From the NCBI GenBank assembly GCA_943372195.1, contig CALRXS010000012.1:33814-97813 (forward strand): DNA of 64,000 nt. The letters run 5' to 3'. Below the pieces are notes generated by a model. The model saw only the letters and a program-made list of their open reading frames with translations, made no database searches and was not told the origin of the DNA. This stretch comes from JAEYZM01 sp943372195. GTDB lineage: Bacteria > Bacteroidota > Bacteroidia > Sphingobacteriales > Sphingobacteriaceae. The position numbers were made by a program, and so were the translations under genes. Shown here one piece after another: positions 48,817-58,036 of this stretch; position 1 is the stretch's first letter; the number at the start of each line of letters is the position of its first letter.

Positions 48817-50304
48817 CTACCAGTTAAATTCAACATTTAAAATTTGTTGAAATAATTTTTTCAACTCATCTGCTTGTCCGTTTGTATCTGCATCTCCTGC
48901 CAACTTATACAAATCAGTAGAGAAGAAAATCATATTAGTTTGATTATTGAAGTTGGTGCTTTTGCCAGCCAAAATTCTGGTAGCCAATACTCCATTCGTT
49001 TTTCTTATTTGTCCGGTATATAATGGCAATGCACTCTGTTTAATAAAAAATGGATCTACCGCATCAGAGAAGTTCGAAACTTTTAATCTAGGGTAACCAA
49101 TTGCATTAACTGTATTAGGTATCAATAATGAATCGACAGGCAATGTTGCTTTCTGATTCGCTGCATAAAAAGTCTGAAAACTATCAACTGGTGTGTATTG
49201 ATACAATGTTGAATTTTTATCGAAGTTATTCGGAGATGCATTATTTGCAATATCAGTTGCAATAAACATCTTACCATTATTGTTTAAATAATTTTGAAAA
49301 GCTGATGCCGCATCTTCAAGTATCATTCCACCAGCAGTTGCTGATTGTGAATTATCTGAATAAATAAATACTTTGTCGTATAAGTTTAAAAATAATCTGA
49401 AAGTCGGATTCCAATATTTCGGTATATAGGCTTTGTTTAATCTGTAAAAATCATAATAGTCAGCGGCACCATATGCTTCAGATATTGCTTGTTTGTATAC
49501 AACATCAGCATTCGGTGTTGTTGCAATATTAAAAGCATCTAATACTAATAAGTCGGACGTTTTCTTTTTTAATACGAAAGTACTCATTGAATCTAATGAA
49601 CTTTCTGCACCTGATTGATCTTTTACTTTAATATATATTTTATTTGAACCACCTACTACCAGTCCTTTAATTCTTTTATTTAGATTAATTGCATTAACAC
49701 CACCATACACTATTGCTTCGGTAGTACCATCCGTCTCAGCATTAACCGGCACAAAACTTGCAAAGTTGTAATTCTTAGAAATCGAGAACCACTCTGAATT
49801 ATTTACTTTAAGATAAACAGAATCTAAAGTTTCATTACCATCTAAATCTGTAGCTGTCCACAATAATGAAAAAACAGAAAATATACTATCACCTTTAATC
49901 ATGTTTTGATCAAAAGAAATAGTTGGTAAAGTATTTTTAATTGGAATTTTTAAGTAAGCTGGACTTAAATCTTTATTTTGATTATTGTCGATTGCACGAA
50001 CATAAAATTTAATGTCAGCAGTATCAGAATTTGAATTAATAGAAAATCTAAAAGTTGAATCTTGCTTGTTGGTGAATGTCCAGGTTAAACTATCGAATGA
50101 AATTTCATATCCAATTACGTAACCATCTTTATCTTCACCCGACCAATTTAAAGTTACAATTGTATTTAATCGGTCTGTACCTGATCGATCTATACTTTCT
50201 AGAAATATAGAAGTTATCGGATTGGTATTGATTAATAAATCATCTTCTTTACGACAAGAAATTAATACGATACAGGCAAATAGTACAAGTAAAATTTTAC
50301 GCAT
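48817..50304 (-). CDS. Exported lipoprotein with fibronectin/Ig-like domains
   Basis: 495 aa. Lipoprotein signal with lipobox LISC (Cys near residue 17). Two fibronectin-like beta domains lie in the N-terminal half (TLNWSGEDKDGYVIGYEISFDSLTW and LLWTATDLDGNETLDSVYLKV). The C-terminal half is an alpha/beta region (LLVLDAFNIATTPNADVVY, NGKMFIATDIANNAS) resembling a hydrolase-like or amidotransferase-like fold. It precedes the TonB receptor gene by 11 nt and so probably belongs to the same surface complex. No established family name fits. Confidence 0.78.
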   Translation of the reverse strand: MRKILLVLFACIVLISCRKEDDLLINTNPITSIFLESIDRSGTDRLNTIVTLNWSGEDKDGYVIGYEISFDSLTWTFTNKQDSTFRFSINSNSDTADIKFYVRAIDNNQNKDLSPAYLKIPIKNTLPTISFDQNMIKGDSIFSVFSLLWTATDLDGNETLDSVYLKVNNSEWFSISKNYNFASFVPVNAETDGTTEAIVYGGVNAINLNKRIKGLVVGGSNKIYIKVKDQSGAESSLDSMSTFVLKKKTSDLLVLDAFNIATTPNADVVYKQAISEAYGAADYYDFYRLNKAYIPKYWNPTFRLFLNLYDKVFIYSDNSQSATAGGMILEDAASAFQNYLNNNGKMFIATDIANNASPNNFDKNSTLYQYTPVDSFQTFYAANQKATLPVDSLLIPNTVNAIGYPRLKVSNFSDAVDPFFIKQSALPLYTGQIRKTNGVLATRILAGKSTNFNNQTNMIFFSTDLYKLAGDADTNGQADELKKLFQQILNVEFNW

Positions 50305-50425
50305 TCAACAAATATTTTTAGCTCTTAAAAATGCATGCTAAAATACTTCAAATTAATGAGATTCAATAATTTCTACGTTAATTTAATGTTAAAAATATAT
50401 ACTATTTGAAGCTATTAAAACAGAA

Positions 50426-51277
50426 TTAATATCTGTACTTAAAAAGAATATTATAATCGGTTAAAAAAATAGGGTTCTGTGTTATGATTCTATAGTTAAT
50501 GTCATACAAAATATCTTTCTCAAAGTCTATATTATAGGAATACTTTGAGTTTAAATAAGAATATGGAAGTTGAGAGTAATTGTAGAGAGGAAGATATCGC
50601 GCAATTTCGCTTAACTTATTAGTATATGAATCAGAAAAATCGCTAAAACATAAAAATATAGGCAGAAACTCATTAGAATAATAAAACGGATTATTATTAT
50701 CAGTTAGTTGATATTGCAATTCTGTATTTGTGCAAGAGTCAAAATTCTGACAAACATTTAGAGTTTCATAAGCATAAGTAAGTTCAAAACGAGTTTGAGG
50801 GTTTATTTCAATTGCAGAAATAGTATTTAGCTTAGAATTTGAATAACTAAACGACAATGCATATGGATTTATGCTTTTGAAATATTTAACTTTTGATATA
50901 AGATGTTTTTGAGTTTTGCTGTCGTAGAAATATTCTATTTCAATATCTTGATCTGAGCCTGTTCTATCAATTAATTTAATTAATCGCCCAGCAATATATT
51001 CAGGTTCATAAATCAATAAATCATTTGAATTATTTGAAATTATCAACTTTGACCATAGTCTTTTGGTGATAGAATCTTCTTGAAACTGCACTTTCAGTTT
51101 GTTCAGTAAAACTGATTGTTCATATTTTTCGAACTCAATATAATCTACTCTATTGGAGATAGGTGGCTTTATATCATCATTTGAAAGGTTCTGCGGATTG
51201 AAATCTTCAGTTTTATCATTACATGATAAAACAAAAATTGTCAAGATTAAAAAAATATATCTGGCAAATGATTTCAT
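50426..51277 (-). CDS. Hypothetical lipoprotein
   Basis: 283 aa from ATG 51277, chosen because it gives a clean lipoprotein signal (MKSFARYIFLILTIFVLSC, Cys19). An upstream ATG at 51310 would add 11 residues. The mature part is Asn/Tyr/Ser-rich with alternating strands (EIEYFYDSKTQKHLISKVKYF, ALSFSYSNSKLNTISAIEI, RFELTYAYETL), like the YD-repeat-like proteins often annotated as DUF4595 relatives; that similarity is weak. It is more AT-rich than neighbouring genes. Downstream 50305-50425 is AT-rich sequence with no clear feature. Confidence 0.7.
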   Translation of the reverse strand: MKSFARYIFLILTIFVLSCNDKTEDFNPQNLSNDDIKPPISNRVDYIEFEKYEQSVLLNKLKVQFQEDSITKRLWSKLIISNNSNDLLIYEPEYIAGRLIKLIDRTGSDQDIEIEYFYDSKTQKHLISKVKYFKSINPYALSFSYSNSKLNTISAIEINPQTRFELTYAYETLNVCQNFDSCTNTELQYQLTDNNNPFYYSNEFLPIFLCFSDFSDSYTNKLSEIARYLPLYNYSQLPYSYLNSKYSYNIDFEKDILYDINYRIITQNPIFLTDYNILFKYRY

Positions 51278-51285
51278 AGTTAAAT

Positions 51286-51323
51286 ATAAAAAAAGGCAGA
51301 GTAAATTCAATCACTCTGCCTTT
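51286..51323 (-). terminator. Terminator of the OB-fold T9SS protein gene
   Basis: On the minus strand, AAAGGCAGAGT pairs with ACTCTGCCTTT (11 bp) and is followed by a T-run. It lies 21 nt after the gene's stop and just before the hypothetical lipoprotein start. Confidence 0.92.
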
Positions 51324-51343
51324 GATTTATTTTGTATAATATT

Positions 51344-53467
51344 TTACTTCAATACTACTACTCTACCTGTATTTAATATACCCTCATTTTCTGATTGTAT
51401 AACATAAATATAAGTACCATTTGTTAAGTTCGAAGTTTCAATTCTTGCATTTCCTTCTGTTGAAGATAATGTTTTAGATGCTACTAAATTACCTAATATG
51501 TCATATACTGAAACGCTAATGTTTTCAGAAGACTTTGGCATTGTATATTTAAAATTAATATTTGAATTTGTAGGATTCGGATAAAAGATAACTTCACCTT
51601 TATTATAAGTATTAGAGTTAATACCAACTAATTGACGTGAGTACCCTTCAAAATCATTGTTGTTTCTTGGCAATAATTTCATATTACTAAATGAATATGT
51701 CATTATACCAGTTATAGAAATCATTGTATCACCTTTTTCTACTACTAAAATCGGCAAACCTGTATTAGGTGTCCAAGATGAATCATTCACATATGAAACA
51801 TTTTTAGATGAGAATGCTGTCGAAGTTTGACGACCAGCTAAAACTCTTGAACCAGCACCTGCATCAGAAGTATCTCTACCTACTCTGTACTCAGCGAAAT
51901 TGCTTGGAGCATCGGCATTTGTATTTGTGATATATAGACCTTTACCAGATGTTGCAGTAAATTTAATCAACATTGATTCATAAGCTTCACCTTGTGTTGT
52001 AGTGTATATTCTAAAAGAATCAGGTTCTAATGTTACAGGAGTAATTGTACCAGTACCACTCTTTTGAATATTTGTCACACTCTCTAAACGTGTTAATCCG
52101 AAGTACTCTTTTACAGTACCTGTAATTGTTACTTTTTCACCAGTTAATAATTGATCTAAACCAGTTCCACCTACTACAGGAATACCAGCGAAAGTACTTT
52201 GATTTTCTTGTTGAATGTAAACATAACCTAAATCACTTACCGATGCAGTTACAATACCGGCAACAGTTACACTTTGATCAACATAACCAGAGTTACCTCC
52301 TCTGAATGGAGTGTATTGCAAATCGAATATTGTTAATCCGTTGTTTCTTACAACATAAAATTTAGGATCTTCAGTAGGCACATTCGGAATTCTACTTAAT
52401 AATGAATCAGCTGAATTATCTCTTGCTTCGATAAAGTATTTAACGAAAGAAGCATCAGCTTGAGCAGGGATTGTAGCTGAGTATGAGTTACCGTTAGCAA
52501 TCATTGGAACAGAAATGTAATTTTGGTTTGAAGTACCAACTGCGTAGTATAACTTTGCAAATTTAATACCATCAGCATCTGTAATGTTCGCAGAAATTGT
52601 TACTGCATCATTATTAGTAGGTACAGCAACATTTTTAGCTACAGCTGTAATTGTTGGAGCCGATGCACCATACACTAAATCAGCACGATCAAATGGATGA
52701 ATTTCATATCCTCTATTATTCTTAGAGTGAATAATTACACCTTTAATTGAAGTTATAAAGTCACCAACATTTGGAGCAATGAACGTACCACCAGTTGCAG
52801 GTAAACGCATAGCTAAAAATCTATCAGATACATTCACTCTGTTTCCAGAAGCATCTGCGATGTTAAAACTAACACGTGAACCATTACTAAATGGATCAAC
52901 TGTTACTACAGTCATATTTCTTAACTCAACATATTGACCTTCATATTGCTCACCTGTTGTTAAAATATTTTGTCTGTTATTATCATTCAATTCACCTGCA
53001 GTAATCAATTTTGATTTAACTGAGATGCCTGAACCTAATAATTGAATTGGAGTAGCTGGATTAGTTACAATAGGAACTAATTCTGTTTCGCCTGAAAATT
53101 CAATTACAGTTCCGGTAATTTCAACAGAGTCACCTGCTACTAATGATAGTATACCTGTTCCTCCATCATCACCAGCAGTATTAGGTGTTGGCTGATAAAC
53201 GTCAATACCTGAGAAAGCAGTACCATCGTTTGTCTGAATCCAGATTTGCTTGCCTTGTACTAATGTCGACAATGCTGCATCCATAACAACAACTCCTCTT
53301 ACTCGAATTGTATCTGTTGCACCAATTGGAGAAGCATCATTACCTGCAGCTAAATTTTGCTGCGTAACAGTTTGTACTTCTTGAATTGTTTTCAAAGGAT
53401 ATTGTGCGTTCGCAGCGAAACTCACTCCGAAAATCAATAACCCTAGAGATAGTAGATTTTTTTTCAT
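51344..53467 (-). CDS. T9SS-secreted protein with OB-fold (nuclease-associated type) and Ig-like domains
   Basis: 707 aa. The signal peptide ends ANAQ. Domain 1 (about 45-140) and a second copy (about 410-510) share the OB-fold pattern found in extracellular nucleases of the ExeM/YhcR group (for example LVQGKQIWIQTNDGTAFSGI and GYVYIQQENQSTFAGIPV, then VEITGTVIEFSGETEL and VTITGTVKEYFGLTRL). A bacterial Ig-like segment lies between them. Residues about 625-707 are a T9SS type A sorting domain (EVIFYPNPTNSNINFKYTM). No catalytic nuclease motif was identified in it, so it may be a binding partner of the adjacent secreted EEP nuclease. It is preceded by the 53499 gene. Confidence 0.83.
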   Translation of the reverse strand: MKKNLLSLGLLIFGVSFAANAQYPLKTIQEVQTVTQQNLAAGNDASPIGATDTIRVRGVVVMDAALSTLVQGKQIWIQTNDGTAFSGIDVYQPTPNTAGDDGGTGILSLVAGDSVEITGTVIEFSGETELVPIVTNPATPIQLLGSGISVKSKLITAGELNDNNRQNILTTGEQYEGQYVELRNMTVVTVDPFSNGSRVSFNIADASGNRVNVSDRFLAMRLPATGGTFIAPNVGDFITSIKGVIIHSKNNRGYEIHPFDRADLVYGASAPTITAVAKNVAVPTNNDAVTISANITDADGIKFAKLYYAVGTSNQNYISVPMIANGNSYSATIPAQADASFVKYFIEARDNSADSLLSRIPNVPTEDPKFYVVRNNGLTIFDLQYTPFRGGNSGYVDQSVTVAGIVTASVSDLGYVYIQQENQSTFAGIPVVGGTGLDQLLTGEKVTITGTVKEYFGLTRLESVTNIQKSGTGTITPVTLEPDSFRIYTTTQGEAYESMLIKFTATSGKGLYITNTNADAPSNFAEYRVGRDTSDAGAGSRVLAGRQTSTAFSSKNVSYVNDSSWTPNTGLPILVVEKGDTMISITGIMTYSFSNMKLLPRNNNDFEGYSRQLVGINSNTYNKGEVIFYPNPTNSNINFKYTMPKSSENISVSVYDILGNLVASKTLSSTEGNARIETSNLTNGTYIYVIQSENEGILNTGRVVVLK

Positions 53468-53498
53468 CTTATTTTTTATTTTTTTATTTCTTAATTAA

Positions 53499-55604
53499 TT
53501 ATTTTATCAAAGCAAACTTGCCTCTAAATTCTTTACCCGATTTATTATCAATTACTGCAAATAAATAAACACCACGTGCTATAATTTGGTTATCGGCCGA
53601 TAATAAATCCCAAGCATGCTCACCACCAGAAAACTTTGTCTGATTAGCATCTGAATAAGTATTCGTCCATCGTATATCTGAGCCATTATAACTTTGATTA
53701 TGTTTTATTTCATCCACTAAATCACCAGATGCACTGTAAATTCTAATGGTACAATCTTCAGGTAAATTTGCGAAATACAACTTCTTATCTTCTGGGTTTG
53801 TACTTACACCTTCCCATTGCGCTAAACCATAATAGGGATTAGGATATACGAATGGATCACCATTTGCAAAATCATTATTCGCTGGCATACCAGGGAATAC
53901 TCTTTTCAAACTTGGTGCTGTACTCGACTCTAATGATTCTAAATTATTTACATCATCGCCTTGATCGAAACTAGTGATTGCAATTGCATGTTGCCATCCA
54001 TTTTGCACATTGTTAAAAGTATATTTGTAATGATACCAAATAGTATCTCCATCACTATCTCGCTCTCCAAAATTAACTGAGTCTACTAAACGTACACTCT
54101 CTAATCCGGTATTATTAAAAACTGAATTATCGTTTCTGTCATACTCAGCTACTAAGTTTAATGAACGTAAAATATCTTGAGTACCTTTCACGTCAAATCC
54201 TAAAGTGGTTTTGTAAATTCTATATCCTTCAAAATCTTTTTTCTTAGATATAGGATCAACAGAACTTTCTGAGTTTTTACTCCAATATAAATCAATCGTA
54301 TTGTTAGCAGCAATAACTTTGTTTCTTGGAATATTTGGTGGTGAAGGCAAAACAAACCTGGTGATTTTACCGTCTTCATCTCTATCTTCTCCTGGATCTA
54401 AGATGCCATTGAAATTAGCATCTTCACCATTGTATGCTGTTTGTGCAAACAATGAATTTTGCACCATGTTCTCTTGTTGTACTGGGTTATCGGCAGTATT
54501 CGGATTTCCGTCTTCCTTTTTCTTTGCACATACTAATGAGAAAGAAACACTAATACTTTCTCCGGGTGCAACCTTTACGAATGGACCAACTGACATTAAA
54601 TGAGAGCGGTTATTAGGTTGACGTAATGCTGGTCTAATTAACGTTTCCCAATCACTACGCAAATTTAATCCAGCTGTCATTTTACCATACTTCTGATTAT
54701 CATCTGTTGGTGTAAAATATAATGGGTCAGCAGTATTTCCAAACTGCCATACATTGTAATGTGCTTTAAAATTCGATCTTACTCGTGGATGTGCTAATCC
54801 GTCTTTATCAATAGCACCTAAAAACTTCAAGCCTACATAACTTTCTGTAAAGCCAACATCCCCATTAGCATCATACTCATATGCCATCACTAAACTATCG
54901 ATATAGCCATTGCCTCCTTTATTGAAAAATGCACCACCTTGAGGTACGGTAATATTTACATTTCTCACAACTCCATCTTTCCAATAGCCCACATAAACCG
55001 AGTCCCAAGTGTTGGTACTATTATTCGTTATCTCATAATTCAATATCACAAAGTAATTCGCGAAATTGAAATTATAATTATACGCTTCAAAATGAACATC
55101 TGCACCCAATGGAAATTGATGTCCGTTGATTTGAATATTTGTACCCGGTACTGTTATATTTTTATCTGTAAAATCTGACAAGAAATCTTGGTGAGAAATT
55201 GCATTTGTGTTGTAAAGCGGATTGTCGATTAAGCTTGATCGTTCAGTAATTTTAGCACCAGTCGCTGCTGTGAATTCGAAACCTTGCTTACCAGTAATAT
55301 ATCCTGAAGCATCATCAATAGCACCAGAGCTAACTGCTACTTGTGACCCATTTATAAATCCGCCTATCCATAACCCACCTTGAAATAAATGCTCAACTCC
55401 TGAACCTACAGGGAACTCACATGAAGAGTAATCTAATATATTATAAGAACCTCTAAAAGCATTTCCAATCATGCCGAGATTATTAATTGTCATTCGGATG
55501 TTACCGGCAGTTGTTTGTCTCTCTTCGAATGAGGCTTGTGATTTCGCATCATTATTAAAAAGTGCAAGTGCTAATAAACTAAATGTTATATACTTTAATT
55601 TCAT
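53499..55604 (-). CDS. T9SS-type large secreted protein, function unknown
   Basis: 701 aa from ATG 55604, which gives the signal MKLKYITFSLLALALF; a longer reading adds 15 charged residues in front. The N-terminal region has GGLWIGGFINGSQVAVSSG and beta-rich sequence. A calcium-loop-like element (DANFNGILDPGEDRDEDGK) precedes a fibronectin-type domain (about 430-560, NTIDLYWSKNSESS). The C-terminal about 90 residues (PFVYPNPYYGLAQWEG...TIRIYSASGDLVDEI...RGVYLFAVID) form a sorting-domain-like module. It starts one base after the stop of the EEP nuclease gene and precedes the OB-fold gene, so the three secreted genes look like one operon. Confidence 0.8.
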   Translation of the reverse strand: MKLKYITFSLLALALFNNDAKSQASFEERQTTAGNIRMTINNLGMIGNAFRGSYNILDYSSCEFPVGSGVEHLFQGGLWIGGFINGSQVAVSSGAIDDASGYITGKQGFEFTAATGAKITERSSLIDNPLYNTNAISHQDFLSDFTDKNITVPGTNIQINGHQFPLGADVHFEAYNYNFNFANYFVILNYEITNNSTNTWDSVYVGYWKDGVVRNVNITVPQGGAFFNKGGNGYIDSLVMAYEYDANGDVGFTESYVGLKFLGAIDKDGLAHPRVRSNFKAHYNVWQFGNTADPLYFTPTDDNQKYGKMTAGLNLRSDWETLIRPALRQPNNRSHLMSVGPFVKVAPGESISVSFSLVCAKKKEDGNPNTADNPVQQENMVQNSLFAQTAYNGEDANFNGILDPGEDRDEDGKITRFVLPSPPNIPRNKVIAANNTIDLYWSKNSESSVDPISKKKDFEGYRIYKTTLGFDVKGTQDILRSLNLVAEYDRNDNSVFNNTGLESVRLVDSVNFGERDSDGDTIWYHYKYTFNNVQNGWQHAIAITSFDQGDDVNNLESLESSTAPSLKRVFPGMPANNDFANGDPFVYPNPYYGLAQWEGVSTNPEDKKLYFANLPEDCTIRIYSASGDLVDEIKHNQSYNGSDIRWTNTYSDANQTKFSGGEHAWDLLSADNQIIARGVYLFAVIDNKSGKEFRGKFALIK

Positions 55605-55605
55605 A

Positions 55606-56910
55606 TTAATTAAACACAATTTTTTTCTGAATGTGATATCCATCTTCATCGATGATATTCAAAATATACATACCTTTTAACGATGAATTTTTCCATTCAT
55701 ATTTTTGATCGTTGTCATTAAATCTTATTTCAAAAGATTCAATTTTTTGAGCATTTAAATTATATAATTCGAATTTTAAATTCTTGTTTAAATAGAAAGC
55801 AGAAACATGAATATTCAAATTACCTTTTACGGGATTTTCTATTTGTATTTCTGATGTTCTCTTTTTTTTTATTCCTTCTAAACCTTGTGGCAAGGGTTTC
55901 ATTGGTTTAATGGCGAAGTCAGCTACAATTGGTAAATGATCAGACATGTTATACAATGCACCTAGCACAGTACTTGGCACTGAAGTGTTAAGTGGTACAT
56001 CGTTAATCGCTAAATTAAAATGTTGCCCATCGTTACCTACCGCTTTATAAGTACCCGGAACATAATACATCTTCAAAGAATCTTGCAGTAGTGATTTACT
56101 GCAAAGTAAAATATCAAATCTATCATCCATGCCACCACTAGAGAAACCTCCAGTTTGAGTTGAATGAGTAGATTGAGTATGAATATCTGCAAAGGTTGAA
56201 TTGTTATTCCAAGTTCCAATTCTATTGATTGGATCCATCAATTTATTAATCGCACTTGTATTGTTAACTAAATTAGAAAAACCTCCCTCTGTATTATTGT
56301 AAACATTGTAGTCACCCATCACCATAATATTTTTAGCTGTGGTGAATCTATTAATATAGTTTACAATTTGAGTAGCTTCATTCGCTCTTGTAGCGGCATC
56401 AGTACTTGTATTACCTGCTTTAAAATGTAATACCAATACACTAAAGAATACTGTGTCTTTTGTCTTGCTAATATTAGAATCATTGTACATAAAGTTAAAG
56501 GCAGTAATTTCTCTCTGCACAGTACTTACAGTATCTTGTTTTAATAGCTTAAATTTATTGACATCGTAAAAAATAGTATTTGTCAATGATTTATCAATTC
56601 CTGCTTTTGATAAGCTAGCTCTTCTCCATTTAGAAATACCATTTACATTCAAAGCTCCGGTCAATACGTTTTGTGCATAATCTGCTACAGCCGATAATTC
56701 ATTAACACCAATAATATCAGGTTGAATATGATTTACTATGTTTATTAAAAGAGGGTTTTTTACGGATGGTTCTTTATTGGTTTCTCCGTAACGAAACAAA
56801 TTATATTGCATTACACGGATGGTATCATCTTGCGCAATAAGATTCGTATTTAATACGAAAATTAAACAAAGTGTTACAATGTTGTATTTAAACAGCTTTT
56901 TCTTATTCAT
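55606..56910 (-). CDS. T9SS-secreted endonuclease/exonuclease/phosphatase-family enzyme
   Basis: 434 aa. A signal peptide ends near NLIAQ. The EEP catalytic domain (about 30-340) shows RVMQYNLFRYG, DIIGVNEL (metal-binding Glu), VMGDYNVY and the terminal SDHLPIVADF with the catalytic histidine. This fold hydrolyses DNA, RNA or phosphoester headgroups; which one cannot be settled from motifs. Residues about 350-434 are a T9SS type A sorting domain (IQIENPVKGNLNIHVSAF...SLKGMYILNIIDEDG). A -7 element (TACTTTTG, minus strand, 56919-56926) lies 8 nt before the start. First gene of the secreted trio. Confidence 0.88.
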   Translation of the reverse strand: MNKKKLFKYNIVTLCLIFVLNTNLIAQDDTIRVMQYNLFRYGETNKEPSVKNPLLINIVNHIQPDIIGVNELSAVADYAQNVLTGALNVNGISKWRRASLSKAGIDKSLTNTIFYDVNKFKLLKQDTVSTVQREITAFNFMYNDSNISKTKDTVFFSVLVLHFKAGNTSTDAATRANEATQIVNYINRFTTAKNIMVMGDYNVYNNTEGGFSNLVNNTSAINKLMDPINRIGTWNNNSTFADIHTQSTHSTQTGGFSSGGMDDRFDILLCSKSLLQDSLKMYYVPGTYKAVGNDGQHFNLAINDVPLNTSVPSTVLGALYNMSDHLPIVADFAIKPMKPLPQGLEGIKKKRTSEIQIENPVKGNLNIHVSAFYLNKNLKFELYNLNAQKIESFEIRFNDNDQKYEWKNSSLKGMYILNIIDEDGYHIQKKIVFN

Positions 56911-56985
56911 ACAGCTTACAAAAGTACGAATAATATCTCAAAGCTATGTTAGAAAATTGTTAAGAATCAGGCTATTTATACACAA

Positions 56986-57996
56986 TTAATTCAATTTCTC
57001 TGACAAGAGTTTAATTTCTATAATTGGTGATATATTCTCATATAATATACCATAAACAGTTCTGCAAATAGGAATATTTACTTTATGCTGTCTGTTTATC
57101 TCATGTATGCATTTTACTGCATAATAACCTTCTGCTATCATCCCCATTTCAAATTGAGCTGATTTTACAGAATAACCTTTACCAATCATATTGCCGAATG
57201 TTCTATTTCTAGAAAATTGAGAATAAGCAGTTACTAATAAATCACCTAAATAAGCTGACTCTTTTATATCTCTATGAATAGGATGCACTACTGCTAAAAA
57301 TGCTTCCATCTCTCTGATGGCATTAGATATCAATACAGCTTGAAAATTATCTCCATAATTCAATCCGTGGCAAATACCAGCAGCTATTGCATATATGTTT
57401 TTCAACACAGCTCCATATTCTGTACCATAGATATCATCACTTGTATTAGTTTTGATATATCTTGTATTTATAAGAGTTGCAAAAGCATTAGCATTTTCAA
57501 TGTCTTCACAAGAAATAGTTAAATAAGAAAGTTTTTCTAAAGCTACTTCTTCGGCATGACACGGACCACTTATGACTAAGAAATTACGCATCGAAAATTG
57601 GTAAACATCTCTGAAATAATCACCAATAATTAAATTGTATTCTGGCACAATACCTTTAATTGCAGATACAACGAATTTATTCTGAAAAACTTCTTTAGGT
57701 ATATCTTTAATTGTAGAATGCAAAAATGCTGCAGGCACAGCAAATATTAGGCAGTCATTAGAAGAAATAATTTCTTCTAAGTTAGAACTTACTTTATTTT
57801 CAGCGATATTTATTTCTGCTGATCTAAGGTAATTTAGATTTCTTTTATACTTACGGATGTTATCGACCGCAGCCTCATCTCGCATCCACCATGAGACATC
57901 TCTTTTAGCATCAATTAATATCTTTACTAAAGCTGTTGCCCAACTCCCACCACCTATAACTGCAATGCGGGTATTTTCAGTTAAGTTTGAAATCAT
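56986..57996 (-). CDS. gpsA: Glycerol-3-phosphate dehydrogenase [NAD(P)+]
   Basis: Makes sn-glycerol-3-phosphate from dihydroxyacetone phosphate for phospholipid synthesis. 336 aa. The NAD-binding IAVIGGGSWATALVKIL opens the protein. The GpsA motifs VVSAIKGIVPE, VISGPCHAEEVAL and the catalytic KNIYAIAAGICHGLNYGDNF follow (Lys near residue 198). The core is complete. A TATATTTG -7 element (minus strand, 58002-58009) ends 5 nt before the ATG, so transcription probably begins at the start codon. It follows the HlyD-like gene by 40 nt. Confidence 0.96.
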   Translation of the reverse strand: MISNLTENTRIAVIGGGSWATALVKILIDAKRDVSWWMRDEAAVDNIRKYKRNLNYLRSAEINIAENKVSSNLEEIISSNDCLIFAVPAAFLHSTIKDIPKEVFQNKFVVSAIKGIVPEYNLIIGDYFRDVYQFSMRNFLVISGPCHAEEVALEKLSYLTISCEDIENANAFATLINTRYIKTNTSDDIYGTEYGAVLKNIYAIAAGICHGLNYGDNFQAVLISNAIREMEAFLAVVHPIHRDIKESAYLGDLLVTAYSQFSRNRTFGNMIGKGYSVKSAQFEMGMIAEGYYAVKCIHEINRQHKVNIPICRTVYGILYENISPIIEIKLLSEKLN

Positions 57997-58036
57997 GGCA
58001 GCAAATATAATAAATTAATAGATTAGGCTTCTTGCC

